Shown here one piece after another: positions 9,811 through 19,060 of a stretch of 64,000 nucleotides of DNA. The stretch is from CAYGSN01 sp964352675 (lineage in GTDB: Bacteria > Pseudomonadota > Alphaproteobacteria > Micavibrionales > Micavibrionaceae). A program made the translations under genes and the position numbers. The notes beneath the pieces were generated by a model. That model did no database searches. It was given only the letters and a program-made list of their open reading frames with translations, and was not told the origin of the DNA. The first letter of the stretch is position 1; the number at the start of each line of letters is the position of its first letter. The stretch covers positions 1 to 64,000 of the forward strand of contig CAYGSN010000003.1 in the NCBI GenBank assembly GCA_964352675.1, written 5' to 3'.

Positions 9811-9904
9811 TTTGAATTCCCCCATATTGAATATTTAAAATAATCACGCTGGTTAAGCATAAGCATAACCAAAGAGATTAAAAGGAAAAATTTAGATTTG
9901 CTTT

Positions 9905-10381
9905 TTACTGCTCGCACAGAGGCTGTGACACAGGGTGATTTTGATAAGGCGTCGAGGCCCATTTACGCACGGCGTTATTGTCAAGATCGGCGGTCTTTAA
10001 AATACGCTCTGCATAGTTAGAACAAAAAACATCCGGACGCATATTTGCGGCCTCGTTGGAGATTTTATTCGCATAGGTCGTGCGCAGGGTATTCAGAGAC
10101 GCTTCCGGTTTTTGCTCTCCGGATTTGCTGAAATAATCCAAAAGGATGCTTTCGTATTGAGCAAACAAATCCCCATGTTTTGCCGTAAATTCACGGTACT
10201 GGCCATAAAGGTTTATCCCATGGCGCATACCGATTTGCTGGCAATTCAGGCCAATCACCATCAGTTCACTATGGATACGAATGCCCTGCTCCGCCTCTGC
10301 CTGCGCGGGAGAATAGCACGCTGCACGTACGGGAGAGGTGAAGAAAAATACGGAAACGATCAAGAATGTCAGAAATCTCAT
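9905..10381 (-). CDS. Secreted hypothetical protein with four cysteines
   Basis: 158 residues from the ATG at 10381. The start gives a clean signal peptide (MRFLTFLIVSVFFFTSPVRA, then ACYSPAQ), so export to the periplasm is likely. The mature part has four cysteines (ACYS, LNCQQ, VFCSN, PLCEQ), enough for two disulfides, and is otherwise helical and polar. An in-frame ATG 17 codons upstream would bury the signal. I do not recognise the family. Confidence 0.6.
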   Translation of the reverse strand: MRFLTFLIVSVFFFTSPVRAACYSPAQAEAEQGIRIHSELMVIGLNCQQIGMRHGINLYGQYREFTAKHGDLFAQYESILLDYFSKSGEQKPEASLNTLRTTYANKISNEAANMRPDVFCSNYAERILKTADLDNNAVRKWASTPYQNHPVSQPLCEQ

Positions 10382-10513
10382 AGCCACAGCTTTTAACGGG
10401 TTTAATCTTATAAGTGCAAGAAAAATGCGCATGATTAAGCTTGATTTCTGGGCATATTATATGGTTTATGTCAGACAACAAAACCTCGGAGACGTAAATA
10501 CGGAGACACAGAG

Positions 10514-10798
10514 ATGGCAAGATCAAGTAAACTTTCAGAATTACAAGAAGCTTACCTCAAATGCGTTCTTGAAGACGCTCAGAAACATGATCCAGATTAT
10601 TTAGACGCTCTTATTAGCGGCGGGCCCGGTGAAGAAAAGCTGAATGCTTATAACCAAAAACACGGCACCCGTTTTATTTCTGCCCACAATGGTGGAGCAG
10701 ATCTGGCACTGCATAGCGATGAAGGTGCACAGTTAATTATTGATGACTTACAAGAACATATGGCCTATCTAGAGCTGTCCCTAACCAGAGCAGCATAA
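10514..10798 (+). CDS. Small hypothetical protein upstream of miaB
   Basis: 94 residues, ATG preceded by GGAGACACAGAG. The protein is acidic and soluble (MARSSKLSELQEAYLKCV ... ISGGPGEEKLNAYNQKHG), with no membrane segment or known motif. Its stop is two bases before the miaB ATG, so the two are probably translated from one transcript. The spacing, the ribosome site and the codon pattern support a real gene; the function is unknown. Confidence 0.65.
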   Translation: MARSSKLSELQEAYLKCVLEDAQKHDPDYLDALISGGPGEEKLNAYNQKHGTRFISAHNGGADLALHSDEGAQLIIDDLQEHMAYLELSLTRAA

Positions 10799-10800
10799 AA

Positions 10801-12159
10801 ATGTCTCAAACAGCCAGTAAGAAGCTCTATATAAAGACCTGGGGTTGCCAGATGAATGTCTATGACAGCAACCGCATGGCCGATATCCTGCGGCCGCTGG
10901 GCTATAAGACCGTCGATACGGCTGAGGATGCCGATATGGTGATCCTGAACACCTGCCACATTCGTGAGAAAGCCACGGACAAGGTGTTTTCCGATTTGGG
11001 CCGCTTGAAGCCGCTGAAAGAGAAGAAAGAAGCCAAGGGCGAGAAAATGCTGATGGCTGTGGCCGGTTGCGTGGCGCAGGCCGAGGGGGACTTTATTCTG
11101 GAGCGCGCGCCCTACGTGGATATGGTGTTTGGCCCGCAAACCTATCAGACTCTGCCCGAGATGATTATTCAGGCCACCGGTGAGCGCGTTGTGAACACCG
11201 ACTTCCCGGTGGAATCAAAATTCGACCAGCTTCCAGAAGAACAAGAGGTTCGCGGCGGCAGTGCTTTTTTGTCTATCCAGGAAGGATGTGACAAATTCTG
11301 CACCTTTTGCGTGGTCCCCTATACACGCGGGGCAGAATATTCCAGAACCGCCATGGAAGTTGTTGACGAAGCCAAGCGCCTGGTTGATGCGGGTGCGCTT
11401 GAAATCACGGTGCTGGGCCAGAATGTAAATGCGTTTCACGGCGAAGGACCGGATGGCAGCACATGGGGGTTAGGCCGCCTCATTCAGGAACTAGATAAAA
11501 TTGAGGGGCTGGAGCGTATTCGCTACACTACATCTCACCCGCGCGATATGGATGAGGAGTTGATCGAGACGCATGCCCTGCCTAAGCTGATGCCATTCCT
11601 GCATCTGCCCGTCCAAAGTGGCTCAGACAGAATTCTCGATGCGATGAACCGCAAACATACAGCCGATCTGTACCGCGATGTTATTGCAAAGCTCCGCGCC
11701 GTGCGCCCGGATCTGGCTTTTTCCTCGGATTTCATTGTCGGTTTCCCCGGTGAAACCGACCAGGATTTTGAGGATACAATGCAATTGGTCCGCGATGTTG
11801 GGTTTGCCTCATGCTACTCTTTCAAGTTCTCGGCCCGTCCCGGAACACCAGCGGCCAACATGCAAAACTTGGTGCGCCCGGATGTGGCAAGCGAGCGCCT
11901 GAGCCGTCTGCAAGCGTTATTGAACGAGCAACAGGCGACGTTTAACAAGGCCTCCGTAGGACTGACCATGGGTGTTCTGCTGGATCGCAAGGGCAAGCTC
12001 GAGGGGCAGCTGGTTGGCCGCTCGCCCTATAACCAGTCGGTTTACATCAAGGCCAATGAACGCCTGATGAACACAATTGCGGAGATCAAAATTCTTGAGG
12101 GTTTTGACAACTCCCTGACCGGTGAAATTGTTACTGGCGAAGAAGTTCTGCGCGCCTAA
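10801..12159 (+). CDS. miaB: tRNA-2-methylthio-N6-dimethylallyladenosine synthase MiaB
   Basis: 452 residues. It adds the methylthio group to i6A37 of tRNAs that read UNN codons, as a radical-SAM enzyme with two 4Fe-4S clusters. The N-terminal UPF0004 domain carries its cysteines (TWGCQMN, LNTCHIREKA, VAGCVAQAEG). The radical-SAM triplet is CDKFCTFCVVPYTRG near residue 160, followed by the TIM-barrel motifs TVLGQNVNAF and TSHPRDM and a C-terminal TRAM domain. It heads the usual alphaproteobacterial run toward phoH, ybeY and corC, although an unknown gene separates it from phoH here. Confidence 0.97.
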   Translation: MSQTASKKLYIKTWGCQMNVYDSNRMADILRPLGYKTVDTAEDADMVILNTCHIREKATDKVFSDLGRLKPLKEKKEAKGEKMLMAVAGCVAQAEGDFILERAPYVDMVFGPQTYQTLPEMIIQATGERVVNTDFPVESKFDQLPEEQEVRGGSAFLSIQEGCDKFCTFCVVPYTRGAEYSRTAMEVVDEAKRLVDAGALEITVLGQNVNAFHGEGPDGSTWGLGRLIQELDKIEGLERIRYTTSHPRDMDEELIETHALPKLMPFLHLPVQSGSDRILDAMNRKHTADLYRDVIAKLRAVRPDLAFSSDFIVGFPGETDQDFEDTMQLVRDVGFASCYSFKFSARPGTPAANMQNLVRPDVASERLSRLQALLNEQQATFNKASVGLTMGVLLDRKGKLEGQLVGRSPYNQSVYIKANERLMNTIAEIKILEGFDNSLTGEIVTGEEVLRA

Positions 12160-12215
12160 CCCGACCCTTAAAAAAATAGCTTGCATGCCATAAAAAAACA
12201 CATTAATGTGCCGTT

Positions 12216-13049
12216 ATGAAAACAGCATACAGAGACTTATTACATTACTCAATTACCGCAGGGATGTTCGACAGAGTCATCATCATGTTGCGCGAAGTTT
12301 GCGGCCTAAAGGTCCCACCTGAAGAGTCCAACTTTGTTGGTAATCCGCCTCCAAAACATGCCTTCCTGTGTGAACTTTCCGATATACTATGTGACTTCGG
12401 CAAAGGTAAAAAAGCCCCCATTGTAGCCCTAAAAGTGCTTCAAAAAAAATGCGGCGCTTATGCCGATATTGCCAACCTGCCCACCCATGATGGAGACAGG
12501 ATCATAGACAAAGCCCGCGCCAAAAATCTGAGCGCGCTGACAAAGATCATCGAACAACTGGGCGGCGTAAGCTTTCCAACACCCCTGCTTACGCAGGAGG
12601 CTCAAAGTATATTCTTTGACCTGAAATGCGCCGCAGATATCGCCGATGTGGAAAGCCAGATAAAAAACCTGAAACACATGGTTTACAATGACAAAATTGA
12701 ACTTGAACACATGGAAGATGCCATTGCCGCGCTGATGCTGGATTGTGCTTTACGCGAGGATCTCCACCTGCTCGACAGGGTATGGGAAACAATTGACTGG
12801 ATCAGCGAGCGCCGTGAAAAAGACCCCTTCATGCTCAGGCTGAATAATGTTTATGTTACGCTAAAAGACAGGCAAGTAGGATATGCCGAACAAAAAGATC
12901 ACTGGAATGCACGCAATTTCCGTGACGTGGCAGAGAAAGTCAGGGTGTTATATCTTGCCATCCTGACGGCAGATCATCGTAATCTTGAACGTGCAACCAA
13001 ATCATCAAGTTTTGATGATTATCCTTACGGTGTAACACCTTCCCCTTAA
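12216..13049 (+). CDS. Hypothetical protein between miaB and phoH
   Basis: 277 residues, ATG start. The sequence is mostly helical and soluble with no signal peptide or membrane segment (it opens MKTAYRDLLHYSITAGMFD; the middle has VESQIKNLKHMVYNDKIEL). No motif known to me is present. It interrupts the usual miaB-phoH adjacency, and its base composition is lower in G+C than that of its neighbours. It could be a lineage-specific insertion. Same strand as its neighbours, with 56 bases before and 82 after. Confidence 0.65.
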   Translation: MKTAYRDLLHYSITAGMFDRVIIMLREVCGLKVPPEESNFVGNPPPKHAFLCELSDILCDFGKGKKAPIVALKVLQKKCGAYADIANLPTHDGDRIIDKARAKNLSALTKIIEQLGGVSFPTPLLTQEAQSIFFDLKCAADIADVESQIKNLKHMVYNDKIELEHMEDAIAALMLDCALREDLHLLDRVWETIDWISERREKDPFMLRLNNVYVTLKDRQVGYAEQKDHWNARNFRDVAEKVRVLYLAILTADHRNLERATKSSSFDDYPYGVTPSP

Positions 13050-13053
13050 ACAC

Positions 13054-13070
13054 CGATAATTTTATCGTTT
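13054..13070 (+). terminator. Weak terminator candidate before phoH
   Basis: CGATA and TATCG pair around a 4-base AT loop and are followed by TTTT, five bases after the stop of the 277-residue gene. The stem is short and AT-rich, so termination would be inefficient at best. Confidence 0.3.
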
Positions 13071-13131
13071 TCCCAAGTAAATTCCGGTATAATAGAAAAT
13101 ATCAGGCTATTACAAAGGATTTGGATAAAAC

Positions 13132-14088
13132 TTGGGCGAGAACCACATTTTAGAATTTAAAAACAAGGACTTGGTTCCTTTTCTGTTTGGCGAGCACAAC
13201 GCCAATATCAATTATCTTGAAAAAAAGCTGAATATCACGATTAATGACCGGGGGAACCGTCTCACCCTCTCGGGACCCGCACATAACGTGGCGCAGGCCG
13301 AACAAGTCTTGCAGGATTTGTGGGAAAAGCTGGAAAGCCCTAAAAACAAAGATAAAGACGTGGGACGGGCCGATATCGACGCCGCCCTGCGCTTTATGAA
13401 CGCCCCCAAGAATGGACAGAGCATGAGTGACAGCGGCATAGAGATTAAAACCAAAAAGAAGACGATCCTCCCCCGGTCGCCCAATCAGGCAAAATATATC
13501 AGAACAATCTTGAACAACCCCATGGTCTTTGGCCTTGGCCCCGCAGGAACAGGCAAGACGTATCTGGCTGTTTCCGTCGGAGTTTCGATGTATCTGGAGG
13601 GCAAGGTAGAGCGCCTGATTTTCTGCCGTCCTGCGGTGGAGGCCGGCGAGCGGCTGGGCTTTTTACCCGGTGATATGAAAGACAAGGTCGATCCATATCT
13701 GCGGCCCATCTATGACGCACTGCATGACATGATGCCGTGGGATGTAATGGCCAAGAAGATCGAGCTGGGCGAAATTGAAATCGCGCCCCTGGCCTTTATG
13801 CGCGGCCGGACGCTGAGCAATGCCTTTGTCATTCTCGATGAGGCGCAGAACACCACCGCTACGCAAATGAAAATGTTCCTGACCCGGATGGGCGAATCCT
13901 CACGGATGGTCATTACCGGCGACCTGACACAAACCGATTTGCCCCGCCACGAAAAATCAGGTCTGCGCGATGCGCATGAGACACTTCAGGACGTTGATGA
14001 AATTAAATTTATTCATTTCGCCAAGGAAGACGTTATCCGTCATCCGCTGGTGAGCAAGATCGTACACGCCTACGACCAAAACTCATGA
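13132..14088 (+). CDS. phoH: PhoH-family ATPase (PhoL type)
   Basis: 318 residues, probable TTG start after AAAGGATTTGG. An N-terminal KH-like segment of about 80 residues precedes the PhoH ATPase: Walker A GPAGTGKTYLA near residue 140 and Walker B FVILDEAQNTT near 235, then TGDLTQTDLP. PhoH/YbeZ proteins are ATPases that work with YbeY in rRNA maturation and ribosome quality control. The stop overlaps the ybeY start by four bases, as in most Proteobacteria. Confidence 0.93.
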   Translation: MGENHILEFKNKDLVPFLFGEHNANINYLEKKLNITINDRGNRLTLSGPAHNVAQAEQVLQDLWEKLESPKNKDKDVGRADIDAALRFMNAPKNGQSMSDSGIEIKTKKKTILPRSPNQAKYIRTILNNPMVFGLGPAGTGKTYLAVSVGVSMYLEGKVERLIFCRPAVEAGERLGFLPGDMKDKVDPYLRPIYDALHDMMPWDVMAKKIELGEIEIAPLAFMRGRTLSNAFVILDEAQNTTATQMKMFLTRMGESSRMVITGDLTQTDLPRHEKSGLRDAHETLQDVDEIKFIHFAKEDVIRHPLVSKIVHAYDQNS

Positions 14089-14558
14089 TTACGCTTGATA
14101 TCCTGAAACCCCATGACGCATGGCCCGAATGCGGCGAACTTATTGATAGAGCGATTGAAGCAGCCCTGCCGCATGTGCGCGATGAGATCCCGCAAGAGAT
14201 TGAAATCAGCGTTGTGCTGATGTCCGACGCGCAAATCCGCGAACTCAACCGCGATCACAGGGGTATGGACAAACCGACCAATGTGCTGTCTTTCCCGTTA
14301 AACGAGCCGCATGCGATCTTAGAGAACACCCTTGGGGATATCATCCTGGCGCTCGAGATCATTCAGAGAGAAGCGAAGGCACAGGAGAAGAGCTTTGAAA
14401 CCCACCTTACCCATCTGGTTTTGCACGGCTTTTTACACCTCATCGGCTATGATCACGAAAATGACGATGACGCCGAAGAGATGGAAGCTTTGGAAATCCT
14501 CATTTTATCGGAGCTGGGAATAAAAAACCCCTATGAAAACCGCGAAAATGTGGCATAA
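14085..14558 (+). CDS. ybeY: Endoribonuclease YbeY (16S rRNA 3'-end maturation)
   Basis: 157 residues. The zinc site is intact: HLVLHGFLHLIGYDHEND, matching the family H-x3-H-x5-H pattern near residue 120. NVLSFPLNEP (near 67) is the other conserved block. The enzyme helps process the 3' end of 16S rRNA and supports ribosome quality control, with PhoH as its usual partner. ATG overlaps the phoH stop (ATGA), so translation is coupled. Confidence 0.95.
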   Translation: MITLDILKPHDAWPECGELIDRAIEAALPHVRDEIPQEIEISVVLMSDAQIRELNRDHRGMDKPTNVLSFPLNEPHAILENTLGDIILALEIIQREAKAQEKSFETHLTHLVLHGFLHLIGYDHENDDDAEEMEALEILILSELGIKNPYENRENVA

Positions 14559-14587
14559 TCGAGCTTGATTTAAGATATTTTTTAAAA

Positions 14588-15541
14588 ATGCCACCTGAAC
14601 CTGACGAGCCCTCGAGTATGACCGCCCTGTCTTCCCGTAATGGAAACGGGGCGCATAACGGCAGCAAAACCACACAAAATTCCGCCAACGGGCGCGATGA
14701 CCACTCTTTGGTGGGCTGGGTTAAGAACCTCATCAGCCCAAAACAAGATACGAGCCTTCGAGAAACCATCGAGGAATATATCGAGGTTTCCGAAGAAAAA
14801 TCCAGCAATGACATTACCAATCATGAGCGCGTCCTGCTCTCCAATATTCTGGAGCTTAGAGATATCCCTGTCTCTGATGTTATGGTTCCGCGTGCAGACA
14901 TTGTAGCGCTGGAGATTGAAACCTCGCATGAAGAAATTTTAAATCTTTTGGCTGAAAAACAGTACAACCGCTTCCCTGTATATAGAAAGACTTTGGATAA
15001 TGTTGTTGGCACGGTAAGTATCAAATCCATTCTCGCTTGTCTGGCGCAAGGCAAAGATATTCATATTAAAGACATGCTAGCCGACATTCCAATTGTTGCA
15101 CCATCCCTGCCCGTTCTGGATCTGCTCCTGCGCATGCGGGAGAACAAGCGCCACATGGTGCTGGTGGTCGATGAATTTGGCGGGATAGACGGGCTGGTGA
15201 ATATCGGAGACATTGTTGAAACGATTGTCGGCGAAATCGATGACGAACATGACGGCGAAGATAGACAGCCTCAAATTACCGAAGGCAGCGACGGAAGCAT
15301 TATTGCCGATGCGCGCTATGACCTCGAGGATTTTGAAGACCGCTTCGGCCATGTCTTTTTAGAAGATGAGCTGGAAGAAAGCGATACGCTAGGTGGCCTG
15401 GTGTCCTATCTTGCCGGACGTGTTCCTGCGCGCGGGGAAATCTTGACACACGATACAGGCATGGTATTTGAAATTCTTGATGCCGATCCACGGCGGGTGA
15501 ACCGTCTTCGGATCAGGAACATTCCAACAGCCCAGGGATAA
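14588..15541 (+). CDS. corC: CorC/HlyC-type CBS-domain protein
   Basis: 317 residues; ATG 14588, with an alternative ATG at 14621. A low-complexity N-terminus (about 60 residues) is followed by two CBS motifs (SDVMVPRADIVALEIETS and then LPVLDLLLRMRENKRHMVL) and a C-terminal CorC_HlyC transporter-associated domain (IIADARYDLEDFEDRFG onward). There is no membrane segment, so it is the soluble CorC form linked to magnesium or cobalt efflux. The ybeY-corC-lnt order is the classic proteobacterial arrangement. Confidence 0.92.
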   Translation: MPPEPDEPSSMTALSSRNGNGAHNGSKTTQNSANGRDDHSLVGWVKNLISPKQDTSLRETIEEYIEVSEEKSSNDITNHERVLLSNILELRDIPVSDVMVPRADIVALEIETSHEEILNLLAEKQYNRFPVYRKTLDNVVGTVSIKSILACLAQGKDIHIKDMLADIPIVAPSLPVLDLLLRMRENKRHMVLVVDEFGGIDGLVNIGDIVETIVGEIDDEHDGEDRQPQITEGSDGSIIADARYDLEDFEDRFGHVFLEDELEESDTLGGLVSYLAGRVPARGEILTHDTGMVFEILDADPRRVNRLRIRNIPTAQG

Positions 15542-15579
15542 TGTTTTATCACAACCGGGCGCAGGTATAAGGCCATATC

Positions 15580-17121
15580 ATGCCCAGCTCCCCGCCCCTG
15601 TCGCGTTTTTTTCTTCATTCCTGTTCGTTATATCTGGCATGTTTTGTTTCAGGCGGACTGGCTTCCCTAGCGATGGCCCCCCTTTATATCTGGCCCATGC
15701 TGTGCTTAAGCTTTTCAGTCCTTTTTCTGGTTCTTCAAAGATTTGAAAAAAAACATGCTGTATTCCTGGCCGGATATTTGTTCGGCTTCGGCTATTTCCT
15801 CTTTGGTTTATACTGGATCGGCAACGCACTGCTGGTCGAGGGCAACCCTTATAAGTGGGCCTGGCCTCTGGCCGTGGCGGGCCTGCCAATTATGCTTTCT
15901 TCCTTCTACGGCCTTGCCTGCTTATGCGCACATCGACTCTCCAACCTGAAAAGCGCATGGGGGATTTTATATCTCGCCGCATGGCTGAGCGCATTCGAAT
16001 GGTTGCGCGGGCATATCTTTACCGGATTTCCGTGGAACCTGGGCGGGTATAGCTGGGCACAGACCCTTGAAATTGCACAAATCGCAAGTCTGGGTGGGAT
16101 ATACCTGCTCACGGCCCTGACACTCTTCTGGGCGATGCTGCCTGCCGCCGTGCTTTACAGGCAGGGGCGCCTGCCGGTTTTGGCGATTGGAATTCTAACC
16201 ATAGCAGCCAGTTACGGCTTTGGCGCATGGAGATTGGACGCCTTCCCGCCAACCAGCCGGGATGATGTGCGAGTTGTTCTGGTGCAGGCCAACATCAATC
16301 AGGCGGATAAATGGGATAGAGAGAAGCTATACGATCATTTTTTAAAACATCTTGAACTTTCCACTGCCCGCACTACCTTAACTAAAGACAGCAAAACCGT
16401 GATTGTATGGCCGGAAACTGCAATCGGCCAATGGTTTCTGGAGGATTCGCGCATGCGTGAAGAAATTGCGCAGGTGCTGAGAACTTACGCCGATGAAGCT
16501 GTTCTTGTGACGGGAGCGCTCCGCCATGACCGAACAACCGGGAATTATTACAACTCTGTTGTCGATATTGGAAAGAATGGAGACATAGGGAACATCTACG
16601 ATAAGAATCACCTGGTCCCTTTTGGGGAGTATATTCCCTTCCAAAAATGGATCCCTCTTACCCCTGTTGTACAATTTACAGGTTTTGTTCCCGGAAAAGG
16701 TCCCGAAAACAAAAAATTATTTTCTAAACTAAAGTATAGCCCGGTTGTTTGTTACGAAGTTATTTTTCCAGGTAAGGTTCTGGCTGCGGAGACATCTGCT
16801 CCGGACTTAATTATCAATGTCACAAATGATGCGTGGTATGGCAAAAGCGCAGGACCATATCAACATTTTGACATTGCCTTATTTCGAGCAATCGAGGAAG
16901 GCATTCCACTGGTACGGGCTGCAAACACTGGCGTTTCAGGGGTGATTGACCCCATGGGAAGAGTGATCGCACACTCAAATTTATTTACAGAGGACGTATT
17001 GGTTGCCGACTTGCCAAAACCGCAAAAAATGCCTTTAAAGAATCATCAATATAACTTTATTATTTTGATTACATTTCTTCTAATTACTGCTTTAGGTTAT
17101 ACACTCAAACGTAAAATATGA
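15580..17121 (+). CDS. lnt: Apolipoprotein N-acyltransferase Lnt
   Basis: 513 residues. About eight N-terminal membrane segments (to residue 220) precede a carbon-nitrogen hydrolase domain in the periplasm. The Glu-Lys-Cys triad is visible: VIVWPETAIG (Glu, near 275), YDKNHLVPFGEY (Lys, near 345) and SPVVCYEVIFPG (Cys, near 395). A final hydrophobic helix ends the protein. Lnt adds the third acyl chain to the N-terminal cysteine of lipoproteins, the last maturation step before sorting. Confidence 0.96.
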   Translation: MPSSPPLSRFFLHSCSLYLACFVSGGLASLAMAPLYIWPMLCLSFSVLFLVLQRFEKKHAVFLAGYLFGFGYFLFGLYWIGNALLVEGNPYKWAWPLAVAGLPIMLSSFYGLACLCAHRLSNLKSAWGILYLAAWLSAFEWLRGHIFTGFPWNLGGYSWAQTLEIAQIASLGGIYLLTALTLFWAMLPAAVLYRQGRLPVLAIGILTIAASYGFGAWRLDAFPPTSRDDVRVVLVQANINQADKWDREKLYDHFLKHLELSTARTTLTKDSKTVIVWPETAIGQWFLEDSRMREEIAQVLRTYADEAVLVTGALRHDRTTGNYYNSVVDIGKNGDIGNIYDKNHLVPFGEYIPFQKWIPLTPVVQFTGFVPGKGPENKKLFSKLKYSPVVCYEVIFPGKVLAAETSAPDLIINVTNDAWYGKSAGPYQHFDIALFRAIEEGIPLVRAANTGVSGVIDPMGRVIAHSNLFTEDVLVADLPKPQKMPLKNHQYNFIILITFLLITALGYTLKRKI

Positions 17122-17294
17122 AATTTAAAATTGTAAAAGACAAAAAAATAATACGTAAGATTAGTTGCATACATTGGCAATCATGAAGTAGATATTGGGT
17201 GTTTTGCGATAAGCATAGAGTTTTTAAAAATATCAACTACGATTTAAAAAAATTGCACTTGATGCATAGGATAGAAATTTTTAAAGAGAAAATT

Positions 17295-17738
17295 ATGAGT
17301 AACGAAAAAAGAAAAACAAAAGGCACTCCCGACCATGTCGATATACATGTCGGGCAAAGACTGCGTGTGAGGCGCTCTTTGTTAGGCTTAAGCCAAGAAA
17401 AACTTGCAGAAGCCATTGGTTTAACATTTCAGCAAATTCAGAAATATGAACGCGGCATGAACCGCATTAGCGCGGGGCGACTTTTCCAATTTAGCAAAAT
17501 CCTTGATGTTCCGATCACCTATTTCTTTGAGCAGCTCAACGGAAAGCCAGGTGAGGAACTGATTTCTTATGGATTCTCTGATAATGCACAGGAAGACTTC
17601 CAATCAGAAGACCTGATGCAAAACAAAGAAACCTTAAACCTGATCCGGACATACTACTCCATTCAGGACCCGGAATTGCGCAAAGAAGCCTACCGCTTCT
17701 TGAAGTCCATTGCAGAAAGAACCGGAAAAGGCGATTAA
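17295..17738 (+). CDS. XRE-family transcriptional regulator upstream of metK
   Basis: 147 residues from the ATG at 17295 (preceded by AAAGAG); the frame extends 32 codons further upstream, but those residues do not look conserved. The helix-turn-helix spans about residues 15-70 (IHVGQRLRVRRSLLGLSQEKLAEAIGL is the core region, in two parts), followed by an acidic tail. This regulator sits between lnt and metK in many alphaproteobacteria. It may control metK or its own transcript; the target is not shown by the sequence. Confidence 0.9.
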   Translation: MSNEKRKTKGTPDHVDIHVGQRLRVRRSLLGLSQEKLAEAIGLTFQQIQKYERGMNRISAGRLFQFSKILDVPITYFFEQLNGKPGEELISYGFSDNAQEDFQSEDLMQNKETLNLIRTYYSIQDPELRKEAYRFLKSIAERTGKGD

Positions 17739-17742
17739 AGCC

Positions 17743-17771
17743 TTGATTGCGGGGATTTTTCGCACTAATCT
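17743..17771 (+). promoter_or_regulatory. Weak candidate promoter for metK
   Basis: TTGATT (17743-17748) and TAATCT (17766-17771) are 17 bases apart. The -35 matches four of six consensus bases and the -10 three of six. If used, transcription would start just before the hairpin at 17783. Low confidence. Confidence 0.25.
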
Positions 17772-17782
17772 TGCCAATTGGT

Positions 17783-17812
17783 CAGCGGGCACTTTCCGCC
17801 TGTTTTATTTTT
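17783..17812 (+). terminator. Terminator-like hairpin in front of metK
   Basis: CAGCGG pairs with CCGCCTG (one bulged base) around GCACTTT and is followed directly by TTTTATTTTT. It starts 44 bases after the regulator stop and ends 27 bases before the metK ATG. It may end the lnt-regulator transcript or act as an attenuator in the metK leader. I do not recognise a known SAM riboswitch class here. Confidence 0.5.
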
Positions 17813-17839
17813 ACAACTGAATACTAAAGAGAGAATTCA

Positions 17840-19060
17840 ATGACTTTAACTGCAGGACAAGCAATGCAACATACAGCCCCTGAGCCAAAGACAGGCCTTA
17901 AAGATTACATCTTCACAAGCGAATCCGTCTCCGAAGGTCACCCGGACAAAATCTGTGACCGTGTGTCGGATACCGTTCTTGATTTATTTTTGACACATGA
18001 TCCGCTTTCTCGCGTTGCCTGCGAAACATTTGTAACAACCGATAAGGTCATCATCGGTGGCGAAGCGCGCGGTCCGGAAGCCATCACAAAGGACAAGATC
18101 GAAGAGGTTGCACGCCAGGCAATCAAATCCATCGGCTATGCGCAGGAAGGGTTTCATTGGGAAACAGCCGATGTTGAGGTTCTCCTGCACAAACAATCCG
18201 CCGATATCGCCCAAGGCGTGGATTCCGGCGATAACAAAGATGAAGGCGCGGGCGACCAGGGTATTATGTTTGGCTATGCCTGCCGCGAGACCGAGGCGCT
18301 CATGCCCGCCCCGATTTATTACTCTCACGCGATTTTGCGCTCGCTGGCTGAAGCGCGCCATTCCGGCGCCCTGCCGGAGCTAGAGCCGGACTCAAAATCA
18401 CAGGTCACGCTGGAATACCGCGATGACAAGCCAGTGCGTGCGACATCCGTGGTTGTATCCACCCAGCACAAAGACGGCCTTTCGCAAAAGCAAATCCGCG
18501 ATGTGGTTATTCCGCACATTCAGGAATGCCTACCCGAAGGCTGGATGCCGCCGGAAGAGGAAATCTATATCAACCCAACAGGGCGCTTTGTTATCGGCGG
18601 CCCGGTTGGAGATGCCGGTCTGACAGGGCGCAAGATCATTGTGGACACCTATGGCGGCGCAGCCCCGCATGGTGGCGGCGCGTTTTCCGGTAAAGACCCA
18701 ACGAAGGTTGACCGTTCGGCCGCCTATGCCGCGCGCTATCTGGCAAAAAACATTGTCGGTGCCGGATATGCCGAAGCCTGTACGATGCAGCTTTCTTATG
18801 CAATTGGCGTCTCGAAGCCTCTCTCGGTCTATTTAAACACCCACGGCACGGGCAGCGTCCCTGAGAACGTCCTGGTTGATGCCCTGCTCAAGCTTGTAGA
18901 TCTTAGCCCGCGCGGCATTCGCGAGCATCTGAAGCTCAGCCGGCCCATTTACGCCAGAACAGCTGCTTACGGCCACTTCGGCCGCGAGCCGGAGCCGGAT
19001 GGCGGCTTTTCATGGGAAAAACTTGACCTGGTCAATGAGCTCCAAAAAATCATCGGCTAA
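17840..19060 (+). CDS. metK: S-adenosylmethionine synthetase
   Basis: 406 residues, ATG with GAGAG upstream. It makes SAM from methionine and ATP in the cytoplasm. Family signatures are present: FTSESVSEGHPDKICDRVSD region near residue 30, GAGDQGIMFGYA near residue 135 and GGGAFSGKDPTKVDRSAAY region near 280. Length is normal for the bacterial enzyme plus a short N-terminal tail. The end overlaps trmB by 26 bases. Confidence 0.97.
   Translation: MTLTAGQAMQHTAPEPKTGLKDYIFTSESVSEGHPDKICDRVSDTVLDLFLTHDPLSRVACETFVTTDKVIIGGEARGPEAITKDKIEEVARQAIKSIGYAQEGFHWETADVEVLLHKQSADIAQGVDSGDNKDEGAGDQGIMFGYACRETEALMPAPIYYSHAILRSLAEARHSGALPELEPDSKSQVTLEYRDDKPVRATSVVVSTQHKDGLSQKQIRDVVIPHIQECLPEGWMPPEEEIYINPTGRFVIGGPVGDAGLTGRKIIVDTYGGAAPHGGGAFSGKDPTKVDRSAAYAARYLAKNIVGAGYAEACTMQLSYAIGVSKPLSVYLNTHGTGSVPENVLVDALLKLVDLSPRGIREHLKLSRPIYARTAAYGHFGREPEPDGGFSWEKLDLVNELQKIIG

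Noticed and set aside
17739..17839. SAM riboswitch upstream of metK
   Set aside because: Only one hairpin is visible; I could not see the conserved bases of the SAM-II, SAM/SAH or SAM-V types that I recall.
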